DNA of 64,000 nt from Adiantum capillus-veneris (lineage: Eukaryota > Streptophyta > Polypodiopsida > Polypodiales > Pteridaceae), in the NCBI GenBank assembly GCA_014529385.2, contig CM043959.1, positions 49,545,122-49,609,121 of the forward strand, written 5' to 3'. Below, in pieces: positions 32,801 through 44,800 of this stretch (the first letter of the stretch is position 1; every line of letters begins with the position of its first letter). A program made the translations under genes and the position numbers. The notes beneath the pieces are model-generated. The model saw nothing but the letters and a program-made list of their open reading frames with translations. It was not told the DNA's origin and did not search any database.

Positions 32801-35800
32801 TTCAATTCAGGATTGTCTACCTTTGGTTCCGGAGCGTCGACTTGCTCAGGAACTGACTCTGCTACCGAAGAAACTGAATGGGTAGCTGGCTGCGTCCTCA
32901 AAGAAGAAAAGGCCTGCAGGACATCCAAACGTGCGGTCATCGATGCAAGACCGGTGGAGAGGGCCTCCTGGAGGACGGACATCTATTCTTTGAGGATGGC
33001 TATCGGATCGTCTGGTGCAGCATTGCTTGTCTCTGAGATTCTGACGGCTCAGAGGGAATATCTTGGAGAAGTTGGAGAGGTGTGGTTGCCGTAAAAGGGT
33101 GAAGCTGCTGCTGATGCTGCGTCCCACTCCTCTAAGAAATCTGGTCCAAGATCCGAATCCTCAATATCTTCCACCTCGTCGATAGGTGTGTTGTCTGGCA
33201 TCAAAGGCGTGTAGTCCGGAAGCTGTAACTCGCTGTGAACCCAAACTAAAGGCTGCTGGGAAATGATGTCGTTTACTGAATCCATGCGACACTCCGTCAG
33301 AGAATAGGCCAAGTGGGGGTACCGGCTCAGTATGTGCTCGTAGTGTGGCAAATGAAGAGGCTCGCATGTAACGATGATATGCCACACCACCCAGCCCTGT
33401 GAGCGCGAGGCATGCCGATGAGTGACATAAACTAGGTAATTTTGGGGCAACACTGCTGGCTGTAATGCAGGTACAGGAGCAGGCTCGGGTGCCGGAATGA
33501 AGTCAGGAACCTGTCTTTCCTCTGGAACTGGAACTGGAGATGGGGATTCCGAAATGAGAATGACTTCCGGTTCGAATGAGGGTTCCGGTTCGGGTACGGG
33601 TTCTGCTTCGGGGGTATCTGGTATAATTATCACTTCGGGAGCCGGAGGAGGATTTTCTGGCAATATTTCTTCGGGCACCTCGTCTATGTACGAGAGAAAA
33701 TTGACAGGAACGTCGAGGGCATCGTCTTCCATGACTCTGAACAAGCCCGCGTGCGCGTCTGGCGATGGCTAGAATTGGTGGCGCTGGGAATTAGCAGAAG
33801 AGGGGGCGATGAATTTCTCTCACGCTGGCGTTGATTAGTCATTGCGCTGGCTGCAGTTGGCCTTCTGGTTTTTTTTATAAAAATAATTCCCCAAAGGGGT
33901 GCCCACTTAAGAGTTGGGTTGGGCGGCCGGCCAAAAACCCTTTTAGGTAAAAGGGTGGCTTTTTATTTAAAATCCAGCGCTGGCCTTTTAATTTAATCCC
34001 AAACGCAGTGCAGCTGCCTTTTAATTCGAACGCTGCTGCCTCTTGGAAAAACAGCCAGCGCTGCCAACGTGGGGCTGCCGTGAGTGAGGTGCCGGGTGAA
34101 GGGGCGGCCTGGATGCACTGGCTCGTGTCACTTGCGCAAGAAGGAAAGAGTGCAACTCATCCTGTCCTCGCGAAGAGTCTGGAATTGCAACCGGTACGCC
34201 GCAACACCTACTCTGTCTGCCATCTTCTGCTTATCTTTATGTATGTGTTTGAGAAAAGATTACCTCATGCTGACATGGGTCCTGGCCATCTTTCTTCTGC
34301 TTCCATACAACTCCGGGAAGGGGGAGAGTAGTGGCGAGGGTGAGAGGCTCACAACCTTCAGGTCCCGGGAAAAAATTGCTTTGATACCACTGTAAGGATT
34401 CTAGTCGCTAATCCTTAATTAAGTACTTAAACTCATGATTAAGACTTAAGAAACTGAAACTGAACTTAGAACAAGACTTAGAAGGCTCTGTGTTTGATTG
34501 ATCGAAAGTGTGATACAAGGGTTCCTTTTATAGGAATTGAATAGTCATCAGTGAAGAGGCATATCTCTTTGTGAAGAGACATGACTTTAGGCGAAAAGAC
34601 ACATCCTTTCGGCGAAGAGCTGCAACCATTGGGTGAAGAGTCGCATCCGTACGGTGAAGGGGTGTAACGAGTCGTCGAAGGAGTGTGGCTTTTGGCGAAG
34701 AGGTATGTCTTTTGGGCGAAGGGGTGTGACCATTCGAGAACAGGAGTCCTCCTTGGTTAGTCACACTTCGCATCTGCATTTGTAATGAATCAAGAAGAGT
34801 GTAACAAGTCACAATCGTGACAATACCACTGTCAAAACGGGAGCGCACGCGAATAATCAACAAGATGAAAATAAATAATCTTTCAACTAAACAGAGTTGA
34901 GGGAGAAGTTCGACACAGTATTTGGGACAAGAAGATGGGCTCGTCCCCCCTCCCCCCCCTTAAAGAGAATCCTTTATTAGGGAGAATCTTTTCACAAGCA
35001 CAAGAACCGGAGAAAACCCCTCCGTTCTAATTCTCAGACTCGATGGTCGTTTCTTCTCGTGAGGGAAATCCGAAAGACGAGCTCTCAATCCTTTTTCGTC
35101 TGTACTCAGAGTCGAGACTTCGCAGATAATTTCCGAATTTCGTTCCAAGAATTCCCAAGCGTAGGCCAAAGCCTTCTTGCTTCTCCTTTGAGATGAAATA
35201 CCTGCAAACACACAGACAAACACGGGACAACAATTTGTATGGCGAATCCACAATAGATACCTGTTGCTCTTGCACGAGAAAAGCGACTTCCGTGCTTCGT
35301 AGTCTCACGATCTCTTGCGTCTTCTGGCGGCAGAGTCTTCTCTTGTTGGTGTTGGCAACTTTCTCCTTTGAGTGAGGGCATGTGATGCTTTTATAGCTCC
35401 CTGGCCACGGCAAGAATAGCTGAGCGGAGGCTGCCTGCGTAGAGATCGCGGCGGTTTTTTTTTGTTGTTGTTTTGCTGTTCTACCAGAAATAGAGAGAGA
35501 GAAATCGTTGGTTGGTTTTGCTGCTTTAACTTCCAGGTGGTTGCCCACTTATTAAGTCGGTGGGCATCATATTTTAAAATTAGTTTGAATTTGCTCAAAA
35601 TCTCAATAAAACCTTATAAGTTAAAAACAATGCTTTTCACAGCACTTCCCAGGCGTCCCTAGATGCAACCACATGCACAAATGCAATGTAGAATAGATTC
35701 CTCGCGGAAAAGCGTTTGCTCGAAAACTTGTTAAAATATTCCGCTTTTTAAGAAAAGCTTCTCAAAACCCATCTTTATTCTTGTGCTTGCGTCTTTACAC

Positions 35801-38800
35801 GTATTCCTCTTTCCAGTTCGGATTTCCTGCCAGACCAACGAGATATTCCCTTTCGGATGCTCACGTCACCCCATCATGTGACGCATCAGGATTATTCGTT
35901 TCACGGTCTCTCCTACCGAACTAACGGTAAATCCCCTTGGCATGCTTAATGCCACCCATCATATGACGCATCAGAGTTTTCCGTTCCTGATGGCTTTTAA
36001 TAATTCCAGTAGATCTAGAGCTCCTAACCTTACGGTTCAAGTGCACATATTTAAATATCCTAATTTCAACTCGAGAAAATAAGAAAATAAGAAAATAGTC
36101 CATTCAGCAACAGGTACTGCGACGATGCTAAGGGATACTTGCTGTGGAAACTTGATACTGCGAGGCTACGGGCTGAATGCTCAAAAAACGCTAGAGGTTT
36201 TGGAGATTGAGATCTGCTACTTGATGCGACAAAGGCTGAAATCTGATGATGCTGAAAACTGATGCTAAAAACGCTGGTCTACTGCTGCACGCTGAAAACG
36301 CTGACCTGAAGTGCTGGCCGAAAAGGCTGAAATTGCTGAGGTGAAGATGAGGAAAACATTGGATTGCTGAGGTGGTAACGTTGGCGATTGGGCTTTTCAG
36401 CCAGGTTTTTCTGGTGCTCGTGCTGCGATACTAAGTGCTCCTTCCCTTTAGGAAGTGAGACCCCCAGGTCCTTTTGTTAGACTTACACCACTTTGCTGCT
36501 TCCGTCACAAACTGTTGACATGTCAAAGCCCTAAAGAAGGGAGCTAACTTGTAGATGCCAACAGAGGGGCCTAAACCCTAAGAAGAACACGTAATAGAAG
36601 AAGAAGTCCTACCAACTTATGGGGACCCCGTCCAATGGGGCCCCAAGTGACATAAAGGATTAAAATAAAGCAGGACCCACACACACAAGAAAAGCTGGCA
36701 GATCTCCGAAATTACGCTGGTTGATGACATGGCATGCTATACGGATTTTCGTGTTTTGCGTTGGTTGATGTCGTGGCAGGGTGTACGGATTTCCGTGATT
36801 TATGTTGGTAGCTTTTGGCATTGCTTTTGGGACGATAAGCTTTTGAGTTTGAGAAGGTGCAGAGTCTGGAGTACTGGCTTGTACTGTGTTGATACAATAT
36901 AAAAAAATACCGAAAGGGGCGCCAAGGTTTGGGACCAATACTCTCTGGGGTGGAATTCCGCCACTCCGTGTCGCGCGTCGTCTCTCTCTTTCAGTTCAGT
37001 TGCTATTGAAGTGCTAAAAGTCTGTTCAGTTTGTTCTTTTCTATTGGCACGTGCTGCCCGTCTTGTGACAGTGGTATCAAAGCATCAGGCCTGTGCTTTT
37101 TTGAAACCATACCGGTCCTACATAAGAGCAGACAGAGCTATTGAATTTTTTTTGAGGTATCTTCGGCCTCTGACCCCGGACTTATTAGCCACTCCCACCC
37201 TTACTTCATCGTGCGCTCCTGTCTTCATCGCTGTGCCTTACATGGCATAAGCCATAAAGAACCCAAGACTTGGAATTCATGGATTCAGCAGAATATTTGC
37301 AGTTTTTGCTCAACGAGCTTCACGACATTCTTTCGCGGCATCCTCAACAGAATCTTCTGATGCTGTAAAGTTTTCAACAATTTTTGAACTACATGTTACC
37401 CCCTTTGATGCCCCTGGTGGTACCTCCTCCTCCGGCACCAGAAACTACAAGAGCTTCCAACCGGCAACCTTCTCAGCCGTCTGTTCCGATCGGGGGAGTC
37501 TTTAGGAATATGGTGCAGTCATCTGACTTTGATCCAGTGCAACCGCCTTTGCCACCGCCATTGCCCCCACCTCCACCACCACCGCCACCAGGCTACAATG
37601 GTTGGAGCTATATGGATACCCTTATTATCCATACCCGGGATATGCGCCTAACCAACCCAAAGATTTCAAAGATGGCGGCACGACAGTCAATTTTTTCACT
37701 TTTTTCGGGGTGAAAGATCGCAAGAAAGCATTGTAGTTCCTACAACAATTCGACAACATCTATGCTTTGGGAACTATACAAAAGAATCCAGGATTTCTCA
37801 AGGAGCGGGATTTCTTAAAGATAATGCTATGCAATGGTGAAGTTCAATCGCGACACAACCGCATGCTTCAAGGACCTGACAAGCTTTCAAGACAGTTTTT
37901 GCACGTAGTTACATGACTTCTATGTTTGAAGTCCGGATTTTGGCAGAGTAGGGCAACTTGAAAATGCTTGCCACCGAAACCATGGACAAATATAACCAAA
38001 GGTTTCTCGACGTGTACCTTTTGGTGTCCTTCTTTACATCTGTTCACTTGGAGGCCCAATGCGAGCGATACACCATTGGACTACCATGACCATTGCAGGA
38101 ATATTGTCTTTCCAAGCAAGTCTCTACCATGCAAGAACTTATGGACTATGCCGTGGTCGGCTACAAACTGATGATGGGAAAGCTAGAGTTTACCACAGAA
38201 GAATCTCCGGCTACGAACCACAACTCTCGCTTACAAAGAACAAATTCTCGAGTCTCGTGAAAGTCAACCACAAAGGCGTCGTTTGACGCCTCAACAACGA
38301 GACACCTTACTACAAGAAGGCCGATGCTTTGGATGCTTTCAAACAGGGCATAATCATTCTAATTGCCCAGACGCACTGATAGACCAGAGGAGCCGACGCC
38401 CGCACCAACGGTCGACAGAACCCCAACGCCACCTCCTGCTAAGAGAGTCTGGAGTACCGGCTTGTACTGTGTTGATGCAATATAAAGAAATACCGAAAGG
38501 GGCGCCAAGGTTTGGGGCCAATACTCTCTGGGGTGGAATTCTGCCACTCTTTGCCGCGTGTCGTGTCTCTCTTACAGTTCAGTTGTTGTTGAAGTGCTAA
38601 AAGTCTGTTGAGTCTGTTCTTTTCTATTGGCACGTGGTGCCCGTCTTGTGACAGTGGTATCAGAGCATCAGGCGTGTGCTTTTCTTGTCACGTTTGTGAC
38701 TTAACTACATTACAATACTTACTCATTGATGCAGATATGCGAAGTGCCATGCCAAGGAGGACCCCTGCGCTTGGATGGTCACGACCCTTTGCTCAAGGAC

Positions 38801-41800
38801 GCGCCTCTTCGCCAAAAGCCACACTCCTTTGACGACTGGTCACACCCCTTCGCTCTATGGGTGCGACTCTTCGCCCAATGGTTGCAGCTCTTCGCCGAAA
38901 GGATGTGTCTTTACGTATAAAGTCATGTCTCTTCACCAGGAGACATGTCTTTTCATTTGTGTCTCTTCGTCTCCTATATAAGGAGCCTATTGTACTCAGT
39001 TTTAAACAAGTCAATCAATCAATCAAACACAGAGTCTTCTGAGTCTTTCTTTGAGTTCAGTTCAATTTCTTAAGTCTTAATCATGAGTTTAAGTACTTAA
39101 TAAAGGATTAGTACCTAGAATCCTCACAGTGGTATCAAAGCAAAATTTTTTCTTGGACCCAAAGGTTGTGAGTCTCTCACCCTCGTCGCTACCCTCTCCA
39201 CCCTCTCCCTCTCCGGAGTGTAATGGAAGAAGAAGAGAGGAGAAGTTCCTACATGTGTACAGAGGTAACATGATTCAAAATTCAGCAATAACACACACAT
39301 ATGTTTTGTACCTGCTCCCAAAAGGTGGCTTTTCAGAATCAGCCGTGCCTCTTCGTGAACGGCCATGCCTCTTCATTAACAGTCATGCCCCTTCACCCGG
39401 AGTCTCCTATCGGCAACCCTTCGATCGGAGACACCTTCGTGAAACGGTTGTCGTGAAAAGACACACCTTGCACCTCTTCGGCGGCTGCCCCTTCATCGGA
39501 ACCATTGTAGAAACAGAAATTACAGCAAGAGCATAACGGGAGTGTGTACGGACAGAAAGTGGAGAAGCACGAAGAGAAGAAGCGAGAGAAACATAATGGA
39601 CTGCTGAAATTTCAGCCCTCTTAGCCAAGCCTTCGTGCTCAAGGAGTGTGCAAAGAGGCAGAAACAGCCCCCTCTCCCTTGCGCAAAACAGCGCCCCCCC
39701 TCTACTTGCGCAATTCAGCCCCCCCTCTTCTTTTGCGCCCAGCAAAACAGTCCCCCCTCGTAATTGTTTTTACAAGGCTGCCCCGCCTTACGATTTTTTT
39801 GAAGGGGCACCCACCCTTTCACTTAACCCTTTGAAGATTAAGAAAAAAAACTTATACCCCCCTCTTGAAAAAAAAATTAAATACCCCCTAGGATACATTA
39901 AAAATCTCTCCAAATTTCAAAGAAATTTTACCCGGAAAGTGAATTCTCTCAAAGATGCAACAGTGTGCAACAGAATTCCGGTAGATTTTCCCACAGTAAA
40001 AAATATTTTGCCCCCGCTCATGCACGCACATGAAATTTCCGCACTTACAGTAAAATACAAAAAAAATAAACCGAGTGGACATTTTCAATTCACACTCGCT
40101 TGGAGCAGATGTAGACGCAAACCTCTTCCCGGGGTCATATTACTACTTCTCGGATTACAAATGCTGCTTCTCTACCATCTTCTTCCGATGCTTCAGTGGT
40201 TGATCAGGAAGAACCACTCAAACTGAAGGCTTCGGAACTCAAATTCTCTCACCCAAAGCATGGTTTCTCAGAGACAACTAGACACAAAGTACCTTCGTGC
40301 GAGCAGCAAAAGTCCGAGCATGAATATTCTTGGAAATGGTACAATTCTAAGCAAACTTCTTATCGGAATAATCGGCAACAGAAGCAGCAACATGAAGCTT
40401 CCAAAGAATCTCATCTTAAAAAGAAATCAGCCATATCAAGATGGACGGACTTAGTGGCACATATATCCGACCCTAGTCGAGTACTCGGTCGTGAACGCCG
40501 CGAAGCTAGACAAGTTCCCCCTAGCGAGCCATGCTCTACATTTAAGTCTTTCTTGTCTGATGGTGGTAAAGTTGAAGATTTATTGATCCTTTCCTTGTGC
40601 AAGAGGATCCTTCAGAGGTCTAAGAGGCAACAACTTCCTCAACCTCCCCCTTCTTAATTGGAAGCCTTAATACCCGTTGAGAAAGCTGAAGATTCAGAAG
40701 ATTCCAGTTCTTATGTGACAACCAACAAGCACACAACCCCTTCTTTGGCCGTGATCTAGGCAGGAAAATTTGCCTCGTCACCACCCTTGCAAAATACAAT
40801 CTTTGTCTCTAAACAGATACCAAGCATACCAGTCCTACATAAGAGCAGACAGAGCTATTGGAATTTTATTTGAGGTATCTTCGGCCTCCGAACTCGGACT
40901 TAATAGCCACTCCCACCCTTACTTCATCGCGCATCGGGCGCGCTCCCGTCTTCATCGCTGTCTTACAGGGCATAAGCCATAAAGAACCCAAGACTTGGAA
41001 TTCATGGATTCAGTAGAATATTTGTAGTTTCTGCTCGATGAGCTTCACGACATTCTTTCGCAGCATCCTCAGAGCATAATCTTTTGATGCTGCAAAGTTT
41101 TCAACAATTTTTGAACTACAGTTACCCCCTCTGATGCCCCAGGTGGTACCTCCTCCTCCGACACCAGAAAGTACGAGAGCTTTTAACCGGCAACCTTCTC
41201 AGCCGTCTGTTCCGGTCGGGGGAGTCTTCAAGAATAGGGTGCAGCCATCTGACTCTGATCCAGTGCAACCGCCTTTGCGACCGCCATTGCCCCCACCTCC
41301 ACCACCACCGCCACCAGGCTACAATGGTTGGAGCTATATGGATACCCTTATTATCCATACCTGGGATATGCGCCTAACCAACCCAAAGATTTCAAAGATG
41401 GCGGCACGACAGTCAAATTTTTCACTTTTTCCGGGGTGAAAGATCGCAAGAAAGCATTGTAGTTCCTACAGCAATTCGACAACATCTATGCTTTGGGGAA
41501 CTATACAAAAGAATCCAAGATTTCTCGAGCAGCGGGATTTCTTAAAGATAATGCTATGCAATGGTGGAGTTCAATCGCGACACAACTGCATGCTCTGAGG
41601 ACCTGGCAAGCTTTAATGACAGTTTTTGCACGTAGTTACATGACTTCTATGTTTGAAGTCCGGATTTTGGCAGAGTAGGGCAACTTGAAAATGCTTGCCA
41701 CGGAAACCATGGACGAATATAACCAAAGGTTTCTTGACGTGTACCTTCCGGTGTCCTTTACATCTGTTTCCTTGGAGGCCCAATGCGAGCGATACACCAT

Positions 41801-44800
41801 TGGACTACCATCACCATTGCAAGAATATTGTCTATCCAAGTAAGTCTCTACCATGCAAGAACTTATGGACCATGCCGCGGTCGGCTACAAACTAATGAAG
41901 GGAAAGCTAGAGTTTATTACAGAAGAATCTCCGGTCACGAACCACAACTCTCGCCAACAAATAACAAATTCTCTTGAGTCTCGTGAAAGTCAACCACAAA
42001 GACCTCGTTTGACGTCTCAACAACGAAACACCTTACCACAAGAAGGCCGATGCTTTGGATGCTTTTAAACAAGGCATAATCATTCTAATTGTTCCAAACG
42101 CATTGATAGACCAGAGGAGCCGACGCCCGCACCAACGGTCGACAGAACCCCAGCGCCACCTCCTGCTAAGAGAGCTAGACCCGCTATTGGACTAGTTCCT
42201 GATATTTATGGCATACGCCTTGAAAGTACAAATGAATTGTGTCGAGCATATGGCAAAGTCAATGGTTTCAAAACCCTTATTTTCTTTGACCCTGGAGCTA
42301 CGGAGAACTTCATTCATGCAGAATTCTTAAAGCAGATGCACTTTGATTATGATGCACAGGGTGGAGAAATTGAAGCTGAGCTAGCCACAGGGCAAACTCA
42401 GAAAGTGGTACCGCTCATTGGTGCTCTTCCAGTGACTATTCAAAATTATAATGGAAAAGCTGATTTCCACATCATGAAGTTGGGCAATTGCGACGTTCTC
42501 TTGGGGATGCCTTGGCACGACAAGAATGATGCGACTCTCCAGGTTCGGAACCGAACCATCACCGTGATGCAAAAGGACAAGCCAGTCGTCCTCAAAGTTC
42601 GGTTGTCCGAACAAAACCTCGAATGAACTCTCTACTTGTTTTTTTTTTTTTTCCGAGAAAAAGATCCTTCTATTAGTTAATGAAAACTGCCCATAGGGCT
42701 ACAACCACCTCTGCAAGAGAGGGCTACAACAAACATGATGGGGAGACTCTCCCAATGAAAAAACAACATATATACAATGAGGCTAAATCAAGAGATGGGA
42801 GGAGGGAAGAGCCACACAGGTGGACGGTAGTGCCATCTGAGCACACCCCGGACTATGGTGTAGAAAGGCCCAGGGCGCCAGAGTCGAAGGAAAGTCTCGC
42901 GGCGCTCCCGCATGCGGTCGGAGCTGCCCTGTAGTCCCCCAAGCTGTCCTCTGAGAGTATGGATCAGCTCTAGCCAAAAGTCACAAACAGTCTATGCTGG
43001 TGGCACAGGGCGAGCCTCAAAGATGCGAAAACAGCGGGCCCGCCAGATGAACCAAAGTGTCAGGCCACTGATGAGCTCCCAACAGTCCTCTCTCTCACTG
43101 CACCACTCCTATGGAGTAAGCTCTGTAGCAGATTGGAGTGTAGGTCACCCCCCTTGTATCACTATCATCCTGCTGGTGGAAGATAGCTCAAACTGAAGTG
43201 CCGGGCCCGTGAGGGTGGACCAAGCCGCTGCCCCCCAAGTGTACTGTCGAGCCGTGGAGAGAGCAGGCATCAACCGAAGAACTCGTAGCCACACCTGCTG
43301 GGCCGAGGGACAGTCCCCAAGACAGTGACGCTGACTCTCCACCAAATGGTCACAAGCTGCACATGCGGCCAAGGGACCACTATGCACTAGCGAGCTCCCT
43401 ATTGCTGTAGCTCTGTGTGCGACCAGCCACTGAAACAAGGTGACTCGCCTTGGCTGTCTGGAGTCCCACATCCTCTCCCAAAAGGTTGCCAAAAACTCGC
43501 CTGTGAGACCCTCCTCCTGCCAATGACGTGCTGCAGCGGGGCGGGCCTCTCTCTGTGCTGCTAGTATATGACGTCCCAGTCAAACAGTGCACTGAAAGAA
43601 CGGGACTCTTGGGTGGTCTGTAGAAGAGAAGGGGTCCCTCCATAGCCACTCACCAGGATCCCACTGTACTCGTGCCAATGGACAACACTCCCAAGCCCAT
43701 AGCCTCCAGTGTCTAGTCTGAAGAGCTGCTAGGTCAGGGTCTATGACTCAAGTCCTCCCACAGATGCCCACGACTTGGATCCTCTGAAAACAACACTCTG
43801 CTACCTGCGGGGCCTCTATTGCAACTCGCTGTAGTCGTCTCCCACCCTGGAGCTTGAAGAATAGGGCTGGGAGTTTGGGACAGTCTCTGAGCAGGCCTTG
43901 ACTGAGATGAGAACCTCCAGTCGTGTGAAGGCTCCCATCCACCGGGGTGCTACTGGCTCGAGAGGCGTGAGCCACTCAGTTGGAACTGACTCTGAGATGT
44001 CCTGACCCATGCTCTGCACCCCTCTCATGCCCTGTAGCTGGAACCCCTGCACCTCCTCTGACAAACCTGTGAACTCTAGCCAGTCACCTAGAGAGCGCGC
44101 TGGACCTGCTGCCATGGGACCCCAGGAAACATGAGGCCGACTACCAACCAAGTGGCCTCTCTGAGTGCTAACCATGGGGTTCCAGACGAGGGGCTGCCGT
44201 AGGCGCTCCTCCGTGCACGTCGGCTGTCTCTGCTCCAGGCCACGCCATAAGAGCTCCCAAGATCGAAGCAAACTCACAGCGAAGCGGTCCTCCAGTCTCC
44301 TGCTCAAACTAACTCTGCGCATCTCTGTAAAGGTTCATCTGGTCGAAGGTTGCCAAGGGCCTCCTGACTGAGGCACCCTGGCACGAAGCCGCTGTAGCAA
44401 GAACTCCTTCCAGGGCTCCTCACCTGGAAGAAGTCCTCTGATGATGAACTTCCCAAGAAGGGCTCTGCTCTGCTGTGCTGGATCAATGATCCCAAGCCCT
44501 CCCTGAGAACAAGGAAGCGTGATGACCTGCCAAGCCACCTTGGCTTGGGCTATCTAAGTGTCACGTCCTGACCAAAGGAAATTCCTGATCAGCCTCTCTA
44601 CCTGGCTGATACAAGAACTCGAGAAGATCCAACAGGAAGTGATGTACCACATAGTCGCCAACAACACCTGGTTGGCAACTACTACTCTGCCAGCCAGAGA
44701 AAGTCGTGCTGAGCTCCAATGTAACAACTTTCTCTTGATAGACAGGAGAAGGGGAGCAATCTGCTGCTCGGGAGACAAGTCCAAACCAACCTGACAACTC

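Larger units (their letters stand above)
27868..34822 (-). mobile_element. Element H: nearly intact Ty3-gypsy retrotransposon
   Basis: Both LTRs are exactly 432 bp (27868-28299 and 34391-34822). The reversed PPT (ttccctcccattt) follows 28299, the reversed PBS (gctttgatacca) precedes 34391, and the target duplication ATACC (27863-27867 and 34823-34827) is perfect. It landed in element E's PBS. Minus-strand order: extended Gag, CCHC, PR, RT, RNase H, INT, chromodomain-like end. By eye the LTRs differ at about ten positions. Only a handful of stops and frameshifts separate it from an open gag-pol. 6955 bp. Confidence 0.93.
17960..36100 (-). mobile_element. Element E: degenerate minus-strand Ty3-gypsy element, host of F-solo, G and H
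   Basis: On the minus strand: 5' LTR from 34830 rightwards, PBS split by H (27857-27867 plus 34828-34829), gag N-terminus (27850-27361), gag body (20128-19477), protease (19264-18898) and RT (18837-17963). The RT stops abruptly at RSFFGL, where element A sequence begins; RNase H, integrase and 3' LTR are missing. Target duplications of the insertions (TATCC, ATACC) show that these separated blocks were once contiguous. Stops and frameshifts throughout. The right limit of the 5' LTR is uncertain. Confidence 0.75.
38696..40820 (+). mobile_element. Element K: 3'-truncated H-family element inside F2
   Basis: LTR 38696-39128 (433 bp, TGTCACGTTTGTGAC to GAATCCTCACA) matches the H LTR in reverse orientation, followed by PBS tggtatcaaagc (39130-39141). 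The interior (to about 40820) has no RT or integrase and no 3' LTR. On both sides family F leader sequence resumes (gtgcttttctt before; taccagtcctacataagagc after). Confidence 0.78.

Noticed and set aside
35027..35548. 174-codon minus-strand frame as a host gene
   Set aside because: It lies inside the E 5' LTR, has low-complexity Gln/Lys content and no recognisable domain; chance openness in LTR sequence is more likely.
43816..44322. Host gene encoded in the GC-rich block 43000-48500
   Set aside because: All long frames on the minus strand fit LINE ORF1/ORF2 blocks in order; plus-strand frames are their shadows.
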